NCBI GenBank assembly: GCA_017893485.1
Contig: JACEHZ010000600.1
Location: 425,001 to 489,000, forward strand
Length of the DNA stretch: 64,000 nucleotides
Source: Hemerocallis citrina
Taxonomy: Eukaryota > Streptophyta > Magnoliopsida > Asparagales > Asphodelaceae
Reading direction: 5' to 3'
Below, piece after piece: positions 36,116-45,696 of this stretch (position 1 is its first letter; every line of letters begins with the position of its first letter). Below the pieces are notes generated by a model, which was not told the DNA's origin, made no database searches, and saw nothing but the letters and a program-made list of their open reading frames with translations. Made by a program: the position numbers and the translations under genes.

Positions 36116-36408
36116 CACACTAGAAACTAAAAAGCTATAATTAATATAGGTATTAGGAGGTAGAGAACTATTACATATGTCAAACGTGAACAAATATTTT
36201 GTGATTATATCAGAGACAATGCGAGCAGCTTCTTCGCACACAGGAAGCTCTGTCGAGGGTGAAATCCTCAATTAGTGAGCATTTGCCAATGGATTTTTGG
36301 ACGATAGACTTGAGGGAAGCAGCTCTGGCTCTGGGCGAGATTAGTGGGAATGATATCTCTGAAGAAATATTGTCTAATATTTTTGGAAAGTTTTGTATTG
36401 GCAAATAA
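21393..36408 (+). CDS. mnmE: Organellar tRNA modification GTPase MnmE/TrmE (nine exons)
   Basis: Exons: 21393-21821, 27779-27917, 28108-28229, 28333-28536, 28804-28863, 32662-32800, 32970-33088, 33373-33597 and 36214-36408. All phases agree and give 543 residues. Residues 1-70 (R/S/P/L-rich) look like a transit peptide for chloroplast or mitochondrion. The TrmE N-domain starts at ETIAAIV (about 74) and includes [16 protein letters not shown]. The GTPase motifs are G1 GRPNVGKS (303-310), G2 GTTRDV (329), G3 DTAG (350-353) and G4 NKID (418-421). The protein ends FCIGK (539-543) with the catalytic cysteine. With MnmG, MnmE installs carboxymethylaminomethyl groups on wobble U34 of tRNAs. The start is the ATG of MALSLVRV. 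Intron 3 appears to be GC-AG. No stop or shift was found, so it looks functional. Introns total 13.4 kb, mostly transposon-derived. Confidence 0.95.
21822..22136. other. mnmE intron 1, proximal part
   Basis: Single-copy-looking AT-rich intron sequence after the GTGAAA donor; nothing recognised. Confidence 0.5.
22137..22552. mobile_element. Candidate MITE in mnmE intron 1
   Basis: Imperfect inverted termini: GGATGTGTTTGGGAGATGGA on the left and CATTCACAAACACAATC on the right, about 415 bp apart, with internal AGTTAACT-type inverted segments. TGTTTGG-bearing termini are common in Tourist and hAT MITEs. The target duplication is unclear (TAG/TTA). Confidence 0.5.
22553..23120. other. mnmE intron 1 spacer
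   Basis: Mostly AT-rich. I see no element end or coding sequence. Confidence 0.45.
23121..23706 (-). mobile_element. Probable solo LTR of a Tat-like gypsy element
   Basis: On the minus strand it opens TGATATGGGTCAGATGACG like the LTRs at 8892 and 63697. It has about 38-bp direct subrepeats (CTGACGTGGCAGGAGCCC-type on plus, 23520-23630), a CCTATATATACC TATA box, a poly-C/T leader and GTCGGAAAGCCTGCCACCGG matching the R/U5 style of the other LTR, and ends near CACACCTGGTGCAGCCA. No coding DNA lies beside it. The distal end is uncertain; GATAC beside it against GATAT at the start could be a one-mismatch 5-bp duplication. Confidence 0.65.
23707..26354. other. mnmE intron 1, middle; one decayed coding-like stretch
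   Basis: AT-rich with many homopolymer runs. At 25732-25915 one plus frame reads [11 protein letters not shown], a stop, then [20 protein letters not shown] and [18 protein letters not shown] before further stops. This looks like an old gene or transposon fragment I do not recognise. Nothing else is supported. Confidence 0.35.
26355..26567. repeat. 68-bp tandem repeat, three units
   Basis: Three near-identical units (starts near 26355, 26423 and 26491) contain GTAGCTGAATACTAATATGC and CCCTAAAGAGCAAACCCTAT. Differences are single bases, so amplification is recent. It lies within mnmE intron 1. Confidence 0.92.
26610..27470. repeat. Interspersed repeat blocks in mnmE intron 1
   Basis: AACTTGAGTKGGTATTGGTTG occurs at about 26624 and 27316, and GGGTATGTGGCAGAATCGTT at about 27247 and 27408. 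These overlapping direct repeats indicate local duplication of an element I could not delimit. The rest up to exon 2 (27779) is plain intron. Confidence 0.5.
26666..26705. repeat. (GT)n microsatellite
   Basis: About 40 bp of uninterrupted GT in mnmE intron 1. Confidence 0.92.
29021..29392. mobile_element. MITE in mnmE intron 5
   Basis: The 22-bp terminal inverted repeats (AAAGGGAGCTTCATACTTG... and its complement at 29371-29392) bound 372 bp without coding capacity. A similar right-hand end (AAGTATGAGACTCCCTTTCT) occurs near 36943, so the family is repeated locally. Superfamily and target duplication were not resolved. Confidence 0.65.
29393..30092. other. mnmE intron 5 spacer
   Basis: AT-rich intron sequence. 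30030-30075 (ATCTTCATATTTCCATATTT) is loosely inverted relative to 31770-31815, hinting at a larger decayed element around the one at 30098. Confidence 0.35.
30098..30818. mobile_element. Candidate TIR element in mnmE intron 5
   Basis: TTTTTAGTAGAA at the left and TTCTGCTACTAAAAA at the right are inverted, and CATTG flanks both sides (30093-30097 and 30819-30823). Subterminal GCGCTTAAGCG / CGCTTGAGCGCT motifs and direct repeats of AAGTGAAACGGGTC fill the interior. Superfamily uncertain. Confidence 0.5.
30824..32661. other. mnmE intron 5, distal part
   Basis: It includes two C/T-rich blocks (30970-31260 and 31940-32170) whose frames stay open because of composition; they show no protein motif. 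No gene is supported. Confidence 0.45.
33766..33808. repeat. (TA)n microsatellite
   Basis: About 42 bp of TA directly beside a Helitron-like terminus in mnmE intron 8. Confidence 0.92.
33811..34310 (-). mobile_element. Helitron-like element 1
   Basis: Read on minus, the 3' end shows a perfect hairpin (GTGGGCACGTGCCCAC, 33822-33837) about 7 bp before a terminal CTAG followed by T, the Helitron 3' signature with A/T insertion. The 5' side reads TATATAATAAAACACAAAGA, typical of plant non-autonomous Helitrons. It is non-coding. A tandem relative follows at 34311. Confidence 0.65.
34311..34752 (-). mobile_element. Helitron-like element 2
   Basis: A diverged tandem copy of the preceding element. 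It shares CTAGRTTTGCCCGT at its 3' end (minus), AGCACGTCTTCGGAACG, an AAAATATGTTTTGTGAG block and the TTGATAGCTTTCTTTGT...TATTATATATA end. Its terminal hairpin is degraded (CGTTGACACGTGCCTACAG). Confidence 0.55.
35161..35217. repeat. (GT)n(AT)n microsatellite
   Basis: About 46 bp GT followed by AT repeats. It forms the left flank of Micron-like copy 3. Confidence 0.92.
35218..35588. mobile_element. Micron-like foldback MITE, copy 3
   Basis: The same long-palindrome element as at 3065-3424. It begins GGAAAATCTTTCATTGTGC and ends GGAAGACTTTCC. TA-rich microsatellite flanks it on both sides. It has an extra ACTCGTATGCATTCG stretch in the left arm. Confidence 0.85.
36065..36120. repeat. (TA)n(CA)n microsatellite
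   Basis: About 45 bp TA followed by CA, 95 bp upstream of mnmE exon 9. Confidence 0.9.
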
Positions 36409-38094
36409 TTGAGTCACTGGATGCAACCCCAATTTGTGTAGATTAAATTGTTGATTCCTTGATGTGTATCTCGGGATATTAGTCTGGTGTCAAATTGGAG
36501 ATGAGAACAGCAAAGATGTTTTGAGGGGTTTTGGTGTGGTAAAGAAAGGTTTCTGGTGGATAAAGTTGTCAATGATCATAGAGATGCAAAAACTGTTGGA
36601 TTTGTATTCTATTATGTAAAAGGACATGAGGTAGGCAATATAGTTTGATGAGTAATGTGAGCCTCTACTTGTGGGAAGAAAATTCTGTTGTACTCATACG
36701 GTGCGATTCTCTATGGATAACTCACACAGTTCATCATGTTTTTTGTCATTGTACAAAAATTCAAGTAGGTTGGAGACTCTTTAGCCATGAATCACATTGT
36801 GTCAGTCAATTTGTTATTTTATTTATTTTACGGCCACTTAAATTATAGATGAATGAACTTCGAACATTGTTTTATAGACAAGTATAATATGACATAAAAA
36901 AACCCAAGTAAATTGTATAGAATTGTTCATAAGGTATCCTGCTAAAGTATGAGACTCCCTTTCTGTATTGTTTACATAAAGCGCTCTCCTCTTTGTGGTT
37001 GATTAACGTACTCTCGTGCCTTGCCAAAGTGAAATGTAACAAAACATCGTCGTAGATAAAAAAATAAATAATAATAATTAAATAAAGGGAATCATGTGAA
37101 TCCTTTGGGAGCAATTTTCATGATACAAACCATGAAACATCTTAAATGCCATTTGTTATTTTCCCTGCCAAGATCGAGTTGAGTACGAAAAAAAAGGAAA
37201 CATGAAAGATTTACTGTGGAAATTACTTGCATTCTTCAGCTCTTATACGCACAACATAGATGAAATCGATCATATCATAGAATATATTATCTATAACCAG
37301 AACAATTTTCTGAATACATAGTTTTCCAGGGTGCCGAACCTCCAAAATTATTCTAGACGAACGAGTAGATTAAAATCTACTAATGTGAAGCTGCCGACAT
37401 TTGAACATAGCTCGTGTGGTAACAATATATATAGAAGTTGAAGAGGTCAGGGTTAAACAACTGGCGGAAAAAGCAAGCAAAATATAAAACCCTCTTTAAT
37501 TTATCTTCTTTCACTGGTCACCACAAACTAGTGCCGAAAAGCTTCAATATTTGACTATGTTATTACTTGTTTTATGCATGTCCGGCTTCTTCTGCCAAAT
37601 AGTGCGATCCAAAAATTGCTTATATTTTTGGTGCCGCGCGTGTTCAGAGATGTTAGTCCTCATAATTATTTATAGTTTAACGCACGAAAAGTTTGAAGGT
37701 TAACGACAATGCATGGCACGAGGTGCATACTGGAACGACGACAATGGCATGGCACGAGCTGCTGCAAACGGAATCTGTCTTTCCTAGTATATGAAGATAT
37801 AGACATAATACAAATGCTGCATGCGAAATAATATTTTCATGTTACTGACTCGTACTATCTGACCCTGCCGTAGGCTACCATTTCCTTCCAATTATCAATC
37901 AAAGTGAAGCAGTTTATTTGATGATAAAATTGTGGCACTTGGCAGCGCGTGATCAGTTCTCTGTAAATTTATGCCTAGCTAGCAACAGTATAACTACTCC
38001 TGGGTTGTTTTTAGTTAATTTTAAGATATAATTACTGCAGGTTAATTTATACATAAACTTCATCCAGATGTTGTTTTGAAGCTTCTCGGCAACC
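36409..38094. other. mnmE 3' region and intergenic spacer
   Basis: It contains the mnmE 3' UTR (ends not resolved) and AT-rich spacer. AAGTATGAGACTCCCTTTCT near 36943 matches the terminus of the MITE at 29371-29392, so a truncated relative may be present. No gene seen. Confidence 0.45.
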
Positions 38095-38104
38095 AGAAAG
38101 TTGG

Positions 38105-38512
38105 TGGTTGGGGCTATCTTGTGGAACCTATGGCTAGATAGAAATGAATTATGCTTCCGTAATACTAGATGTTCATTTCATATGTTACTCTATAAAATAT
38201 TTTTTCGAATAGAGGCTTGGGCAGGTCAAGCAGGTACATGGAAGAAGCCAAGGCCGGAGGGAGTTCAATAGAGGTGCGAGGACCAAGGCCGGGAGACTTT
38301 CTGTTTTGGATGGGAGATATCAAGCATGTCTTCTCGGTTATTTTAGAAACATTTATGTAATTGATGTTGTAACTTCTTTTAGTATGGGAGGAACTCTAGC
38401 TTGTATTAAATCGGATTAGGCTTGTTTTGTAATGGTGGGTACTCTTTGTTTTCGTTAATCAATCATTAACGAAACCGATGACCTCGGTCATTTTTATTTT
38501 CTAAAAAAAACT
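38105..38512 (+). mobile_element. 5'-truncated L1 LINE tail
   Basis: The plus strand reads VGAILWNLWLDRNELCFRNT, the usual L1 ORF2 C-terminus, then an untranslated tail ending TTTATTTTCTAAAAAAAA. The 10-bp direct repeat AGAAAGTTGG flanks it (38095-38104 and 38513-38522). Only the last 408 bp were inserted. Confidence 0.82.
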
Positions 38513-38522
38513 AGAAAGTTGG

Positions 38523-39658
38523 CATGAACTGCAGCATTAATTAATTATAGCTATGAATTAAGTTTGTTAGATACAGGAATGTAACTCTTCATCAAAATTT
38601 ATGAACCAGAGATGACAAATGAGCTCAAAGTGAATTATTGAGACGAGCAAACATTTCATGAATGCGCGCAGCAAAGGGTTTTGATATAAAGTTACCTAGA
38701 TCGAATTTTCCTAAAGGAAGTTTATACATATAATTAAATATATTATACATATGATGTATCTAATACTTGGCAGTAACTGATAATGGAAGAGGAGCATTGA
38801 TCATACGTAGGTGAGAGGAGGACTCGACGATCATCCTTGACAGTCAGAGGTCTGCAGGGTTATAATTAATTTTCATTAAAAGAGATTGTCTGCAAGTAAA
38901 CTTCATTGATCGGTAGGCCAGCAGCTCCTCCAAGCCAACAAGATAGAACAACTATAAACTTTTTTAAACATGATGAATCATTTTCTTAATCATTCGTTGA
39001 TCTTTTGCCAACAAATCTCAACCGGCATTCCAAGATCCCTCTTAATTTCTTGAATATTTACTCCCTCTGTTAACTCTTCAAAGACGTACTAGCTAGCTAG
39101 CTAGCTAGATTACAAAGTGCAAGCATCCTTTATCCAGTTGGGCTGCATGTCGTACCCGTGGAAAAAAGGTATTGAACAATTTGAGCTGAAATTTAAACAT
39201 AAAAGTTGGTTCTTTTGAGTGTAATTCTCATTATTCTCATTTAAACCGAAATCTCAGGGCCGGCAAGCTCTGCACCAACCCATCCGACCACCATCACACA
39301 ACTTTTCTATTCTAGTTTGGGGCAAAAGTTATGAACCTCCCCAACATTTAACAGTTTAATTACGAAATCTCATGTTTGTTTCTGATCAACTTACGTCCTA
39401 AATAGTGTCATGCATCGTCTTTTTTAAAATGCTTATTCCGAGATTTGAAATGACTTTAAAAAAACCCTCAAAAGAGATGTAAACAACCCACCACAGCCCA
39501 CCCACTAGACGTTTTTTTAATCTTTTGATCGGAAATAAACATGGGGGATTTCGTAATTAAACTGCTAAAAATTGGCGGAGTTTAATTAATAACTTTTGCC
39601 CCCTTTAGTTTATATAGCACCTCACAAAACTATAATAAGTTCCTCAAATCTACCCGTA
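38523..39658. other. Intergenic spacer
   Basis: AT-rich, with a short (CTAG)n run at 39089-39108. TTTAACAGTTTAATTACGAAATC-type sequence at 39345-39370 is inverted at 39550-39575, suggesting a decayed foldback element. No gene seen. Confidence 0.4.
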
Positions 39659-39663
39659 TCTTG

Positions 39664-42419
39664 TGTTAGGTATGTACTCGTGGTTCAAATTAGAAGAAAG
39701 TAAAATGAAGCACGGAGGTCGAAGCGTCGAAGAGAGGAGAAGAAAAACAAAACAGCAATAGTGCAGGCATAGTTGCGGTCGACCGCAGTTGCATTGGATT
39801 TGGGGTGGACGGTCGACCGGTCTTGTTGGACGGTCCACCGACCGCGGCGCTGTGTTCGTTTTGGGACTCGATTTGTTATGTCGTTTCAGCCCAATCTTCA
39901 ACTCCAAATTAGATCGTACGACTTCTATTCAATTACTTCTTTTTCAGATTATATCGGACGACTAAGAATCAAGATTAGACCTAGGTTTCTCTCTAATTCT
40001 TCTATATATGAGAGTAGAGTACTTCATAGATTCTTTTTTCCAATGCAAAGAGAGGCTCGAGAGAGAGAGATAGTTCATTGTCAGTGAGTTTAATTCCTTG
40101 TATTGAGTGAATCAGTAACTCCTTATAATCTCTTCTAGTTGAATATCAGATCTCCCTATATTTTCTCCCGGATTAAGCAAAAGCTAATCGGGATAAGTCA
40201 TCGGTGTGTTTGTGTTAGATTGGTGGATCTACTTGCTTGCTCAATTGATTCGTCTCATCTACTTCGACTTCCTCATTGCTCTATTTAGTTCTGCTGCGAC
40301 AATGGGCGTTGGTTGCGCACCAATCCCAACAACAGGTATCAAAGCTTCAGGTTGCCGAGTTCCTTGGTTAAGATGACATGCCACAGTATTTTGAAGATCA
40401 AGCAATTCGATGAAAAGATCAATTTCAATCTTTAGAAGACTGACATGTATGATATCATTGTTCAAGAACGTTTGCAGTTAGCCGTGAAGAAGAAAGAAAA
40501 GTCAACTGATATGAAGGATGACGGTTGGAAAGATATTCGTGAAAGAGCCATAAGTCTGATCCGACTATCCTTGGCGGACGAGGTCAAGTGCAGATTTCTT
40601 GAAGAAACTGATGCGGCGAGTTTGTAGAAAAAACTCATAGCTGACTACTCTGGTTCGTCGTTATTAGATTGGATGCATTGGAAGAGAAAATTGTCCATTT
40701 ATCTATGAAGGAAGGTACCAATCTCCAAGACCACATTACAGAGTTCAATAAGGTATTATCTGAACTTTGGGCGATCAACGCAAAGTGTGTGAGGAATATA
40801 AAGGTTTCAGCCTGATATATTCACTACCGGATTCGTACGAGTCTTTGATCACTACCACGCTATACGGTAGATCTGTCAAGGAGAGTATTTCGGTAGATGG
40901 TGTAATCAAAGCATTGAAGAAAAATCAACTTCGGAAGGAGACTCAGAAATCATCATCTATTCCCACAAGTTGTCTAACAGTGGATGGTCCTTCAGGGAGA
41001 AGACAAAGTGCTTTGCAAAAGGATTTGATCTGTTGCCGATATTGCAAGAGGCCAGAGCATATTAAGAAAGACTGTTGGAAATTCAGAATCAGGAAAACGC
41101 AAAGAATGGAAATTCAATTGCTAATGTGGTTAGTGCCTTTGATTCGGGTGATTCATGTATTCTTGGTTCAAATTCTTTAGAAGTGGATTCTAGTTAGATT
41201 CTTGACTTAGGGAGTTCTTCTCATATTTTCTCCGAGAGGGAGTTGTTTTCTACATATAAGTCTAGTACAGGGCGTTGTGTGACAACGGGAACTGAGGAGA
41301 TTTGTGAAGTAGTGGGTGAGGGGACAGTTGAGTTGAAAATGTCAGGTCTAAATATGTTCACTTTAAGGGGTGTTTTGCACATTCCTCTGCTAAAACGGAA
41401 TCTGATTTCCTTGGAAACTCTTGATGCACGGGGCTGCAGGTACACAGCTCGAGGTGGAGTTCTGTCTATTTTTCAAGGTCGTCGTAAGGTGGTTAAAGGT
41501 ATGAGAGTGGTGGGCCAAGCCAAAACAATCACTAAAAGCTTTGGGAAATCCGAAAATCCTGCGTAGGTGTTGTTACTTCTTTTCCCGTTATTCTCACAAA
41601 CTCAGCTAATTTGCCGCAACTAGAATCATCGAGACGAGACTACGACGTTCAAATATCGTCGAGAGGTGGAGAAAGCCTAAGGGTAGGTGGAGTTTGTGCG
41701 GAGGTTGGCAACTCCGTGAGTACACCTACGGAGGTGTACCCTTGAAGGGGTATACTGGATTGGTGAGATTATGTAGAGATCAGTTCAATTAGAAGAAGAA
41801 GTTATTGTTCTAAGTCTTTTTTGCAAGTGGAATTCATTAGAGTATGGAGATGAATAACACATCATGTGATAGCACTCATATGCAATCCAAGGTGGAGTTT
41901 GTTAGGAATGTGTCTTGAATACTCGTAGTCCAGATTAGAAGAATATAAGATGAAGCACGGAGGTCGAAGCGAAGAGAGTAGAAGAAGAGCAGCAATAGTG
42001 CAGGCATAGTTGCGGTCGACTGTCCCAAGTTGAGGTTGACCGCACCCCCGACCGCACACACGATAGCAATTGCACTGGGTTTGGCCGAGAGGTGGACGGT
42101 CGACCGGTTTTGCTGGACGGTCGACCGACCGCGGCGCTGTGTTCATTTTGGGCCTCGATTTGTTAGGTCGTTTTAGCCCAATCTTCAACTCCAAGTTAGA
42201 TTGTACGACTCCTATTCAGTTACTTCTTTTTCAGGTTATATCGGACGACTGAGATTTAAGATTAGACCTAGGTTTCTTTCTAATTCATCGGTGTGTTTGT
42301 GTTAGATTGGTGGATCTACTTGCTTGCTCAATTGATTCGTCTTATCTACTTCGACTTCCTCATTACTCTATTTAGTTCCGCTGCGACAACGGGCATTGGA
42401 TGATGCCCCAATCCCAACA
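39664..42419 (+). mobile_element. Deleted Ty1/copia element
   Basis: LTRs 39664-40331 (668 bp) and 41900-42419 (520 bp), both TGTTAGG...CCCAACA, are flanked by TCTTG (39659-39663 and 42420-42424). A GGTATCAAAGC primer site (initiator Met tRNA type) follows the first LTR, and CAAGGTGGAGTT precedes the second. Only gag and a protease-like stretch remain inside; integrase, RT and RNase H are missing. The 3' LTR lacks about 150 bp present in the 5' LTR (CTATATATGAGAG to GGGATAAGT). Confidence 0.9.
40380..41566 (+). pseudogene. Copia gag and protease remnant
   Basis: Across several frames: the gag start (DDGWKDIRERAISLIRLSL), gag core (LPDSYESLITTTLYG), CCHC knuckle (CRYCKRPEHIKKDCWKF, 41030-41080), the protease-site region (ILDLGSSSHIFSERELF, with DLGSSSH in place of the usual D-S/T-G-A-S-x-H) and the GAG-pre-integrase start (LRGVLHIPLLKRNLISL). 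Stops at 40627 and 41194 and frame shifts break it. Confidence 0.8.
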
Positions 42420-42424
42420 TCTTG

Positions 42425-42943
42425 TACCTGTTCCTATTATTTAACACACACACACCCCCCAAACAGATTTTTGCTCAAGAGAAAATTATTCACAGTAGGC
42501 GAACTTTATAATTGGAGATATATGAAGGGAAATTTCTTCCTAACTTCATCACTAACTACAGGTTTTTACTTTAATTAAATCGCTAATCCAGGTGTTGTAC
42601 TTGTTAACAAATTATGGTCAAGTCATTTTACCCTAACTTAGGTAGACCACACGGGTTCTATGTTACAATCACTTCTCTTGTATAATTCTTTTTGTTTCTT
42701 TCACTTCGAATAATTAATTATCAGTAATAATTATATGATATATCTTTGAGATGTGTACCTGTTACATTGATCTAATCGGTATAGGCAGATGCACGTATGA
42801 AACACGTATTATAAACTCGAGTTCTCTCAAGGTAAGTACCTAGGAATAAGCCAAAAGAATCGTTCTCCACACCAGCATCCAAAAAATATGTTAATTTGTA
42901 CCAGCAATGATCAACACAACCAGCCGTCCTGCACATTGTTAAA

Positions 42944-42944
<1 letters not shown>
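42425..42944. other. Spacer upstream of J-protein gene 1
   Basis: Probable distal promoter of the J-protein gene at 43099. Contains a short (AC)n at 42445-42456. No other feature. Confidence 0.4.

Positions 42945-42982
<38 letters not shown>
42945..42982. repeat. Uninterrupted 38-bp C tract
   Basis: A run of 38 cytosines lies 116 bp before the start codon of J-protein gene 1. G-runs on the minus strand can form G-quadruplexes and C-runs i-motifs. Run length in an assembly is unreliable for such homopolymers. Confidence 0.9.
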
Positions 42983-43098
42983 ATGTTCTTGGTACTTTCG
43001 ACTAAATTTTGCATATTTTTGCTCCCTAACTATATATATTTCATCCATTGAGTTTCTCCTTCCAAACCATCCTTAATTATTCCCTCCTCAAAGTTAAC

Positions 43099-43566
43099 AT
43101 GTTGTCGTTGAAAACCAATGTTCATACTGTTGCCGTAAGCTTCAACTCCACAAGAAGCCACAAGACCACCACCATCTCATGTAAAGCTTCTTCAACCTTG
43201 GACATGAGGAGTAAAAGCAAGACTAACTTGTACAAAGTGCTATCTCTCGAGTCACAGAATGTTGGCTTTGAAGAGATCAAGAAGGCATATCGGAGCTTGG
43301 CCCTTCGGTACCATCCTGATGTTTGTCCTGCTTCGAAGAAGGCTGAGTCTACGAGGATGTTTGTTGAGTTGACTCGTGCTTATGAGACCCTAACAGATCC
43401 AGTGTCGAGGAGGGAGTATGACCATCAGTTAGCTATGATGACTACAAATGAATCTGAGGGATTTTCGGTATGGCCGAAATTTTCAAGAGAGAAGTGGGAG
43501 GTTCAACTTCGCAATTTAGTGAGGAGATCGGAGCACCGTGAAAGAGAGAAGGCAAGAAGGATCTGA
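43099..43566 (+). CDS. Chloroplast J-protein (DnaJ), J11-like, copy 1
   Basis: A 155-residue single-exon protein. Residues 1-40 are S/T/K/R-rich with few acids, a likely chloroplast transit peptide (cleavage plausible near ISCKASS). The J-domain spans about 43-109: NLYKVLSLE, EIKKAYRSLALRYHPDVCP with HPD at 72-74, and ETLTDPVSRREYD. The tail contains WEVQLRNLVRRSEHRERE. It has no G/F region or zinc fingers, so it is a type III J-protein of the small DnaJ-11-like class that stimulates plastid Hsp70. I chose the ATG at 43099 because the longer frame has no upstream ATG. It is related to the gene at 52083-52538. Confidence 0.92.
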   Translation: MLSLKTNVHTVAVSFNSTRSHKTTTISCKASSTLDMRSKSKTNLYKVLSLESQNVGFEEIKKAYRSLALRYHPDVCPASKKAESTRMFVELTRAYETLTDPVSRREYDHQLAMMTTNESEGFSVWPKFSREKWEVQLRNLVRRSEHREREKARRI

Positions 43567-44074
43567 GTGAATTAAAGGAGAGCAACAAAAAATTCTTTTG
43601 ATGATTATTATTCTTTTACCATTCATTTATTCAGTGTTTGATTCAAATTAAAAGGTGAATTGACTCTCTTCTATATTTGAAGGATTTGGGTCGGTGCTTT
43701 TGATTTCTTTCATAGTATGTGTTAAGGTTAACAGACAAATTGATAAAATATTATTGAATTGATTATAATTAAGTAGAGTGTCTCATATATATAGGAGGGA
43801 GCCCAATAATAAACTGATACATAATCCGATATGAGACTAAATATTTATACAATATCTAACATCCCCTCTCAAACTCACGGTGGGTCGAATAGTGTGAGTT
43901 TGCCCACCAAGTAACGAAATCTCTGAATAGTGTGAAATTTGGTGAAGAAGTTTACTTTCTGCTGTGAATAGGTAACGTAATGAAGTGAAATGGTCACTGT
44001 TTCAAAGCGCTCACGAACATAGTGGCAATCTATCTCTATGTGCTTCATTTATTCATGAAAGACTATGTTGCTTG

Positions 44075-45615
44075 TGTTGGTGTATGCCCTAGAGGCCAGT
44101 TGTGTATTGACATTACTAGTTTACATTGTATCATGGTATTTATTTCATATATAAGACATTTCATTTGTTATGTTATTTATTGTGATTAAATGAGCATAAT
44201 AAAGTCCTTAGAATAGTAGGTTTATTGCCATGGGATATCAAGTACATGACTTGATTGTGAGATTCTATTGGTTGTAATCAGAACACTATTCCTAAATGTC
44301 CCTAGTCAAGTATTATTGTGAATTAGGATAACAATAATATATAGAGACTAGTATGTGCGTAGACAGATGACCATATCTCACGGGTCATGGATATGAGATA
44401 TCAAGTCTTCACATGGGTACATATTAGAGTAATAATATACTGGACTAACCCACCATGAGAATGCTACATGGATCATTACGTGAGTGTCATAAGCGGTTCT
44501 CACAGTGACCATGATGCATGTAGTCCTTTAACTTGAAGTCACTACGGTTCCCTACATGAGAAGTTATATGTTTTAATGTCGTCAAACGTTGCCTGTAATA
44601 AGGTGATTATAAAGTCGACAATTGGAAATACTACAAATCATGCAGATATGAGTGACTTAGATAGGATTTGTCTCTCTTACATAATATGAGCGATATCTAT
44701 GAGCCCCTTGATTGAGTGAGACTGCAAAAATGCATGACCGTGCTCAAATGAGTCAATATGAGATATTAAGCTCATTTATTTTAGTAAGTCTACTCGGACA
44801 TCAAGAAACCAAAGATTGAACTATACAATGGTAACACGCTCTATGACTTGTGGTCAATTAAGATATCTGGACAAAGGAACTAGACTACATGGTAACATTA
44901 CAAAGGGACTAGACTACATGGTAACATTGGTCACAGATAGGTTATGTCTAATCACTGACATTCCAATTACTTGAGTAACAGTGATGAATTGCTAGATACC
45001 GCTACTGTATGTCATACAAGAATACAATTTTAGTATTACTGTCAACGTAATGGGAACCTACTGGGTCACACACTTAGAATGGATCGAAATTGGGATTTAA
45101 ATTCAAAAGATGAATTTAATTGGGATCCAAGTAAGAATTGGACTCCTGACATTGGTTGGACATTCAATTAGATTAAATTGGTTAATTAAAGATCAAAGGC
45201 CCACACACGAATCTGAACCAGGTCAGATTGTGAGTCTAACAACCTCATTACTCTGTTAGGGTTGATTTTCTGCAGCTATATATATGATACATATCTATGA
45301 AAAAGAAATACATGATAAAAACCGTAGCCGTCAAAGAAATTGTGAGAAAAAGAGATCGTGAGGAACATCCCCATCCCGTGGCTAGCACCGCGGTGTAAGG
45401 GAAAGCTTGATTTGATCCGTTCGTGTGGATACCGTAGAGGCACAAAAACATTGTTGTGTTGTGATCGACATTAATTGGAGATAGTAGATCCATCTTCAAG
45501 GTATAACTTCTAAACACGATTTGTGGTTTTCGCATGGATTCATGGCTAGGTTTCGATATTTTTTTGTAATTTTTCCACTGTGTATTTAATCTAAGATTAC
45601 CATCGAAATCTAACA
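44075..45615 (+). mobile_element. Solo LTR, 1,541 bp
   Basis: It starts TGTTGGTGTATGCCCTAGAG and ends GAAATCTAACA, with the 5-bp duplication GCTTG on both sides (44070-44074 and 45616-45620). There is no internal coding DNA, so it reflects LTR-LTR recombination. The start resembles the TGTTGGTATATGCCCTAGAGG copia LTR class widespread in angiosperms. Removing it rejoins the RNase H frame of the host copia element (HCDNRSAMHIAS to NIVFHE). Confidence 0.9.
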
Positions 45616-45696
45616 GCTTGCAATATGCATTGCACTCCTGTTATCACAATGAAAAGAAGTATCTCCTGTAAGAGTGACACCTATATCTGATAACAG

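Noticed and set aside
45248..45535. 95-codon minus ORF in the solo LTR
   Set aside because: It lies wholly inside LTR DNA, with no domain.
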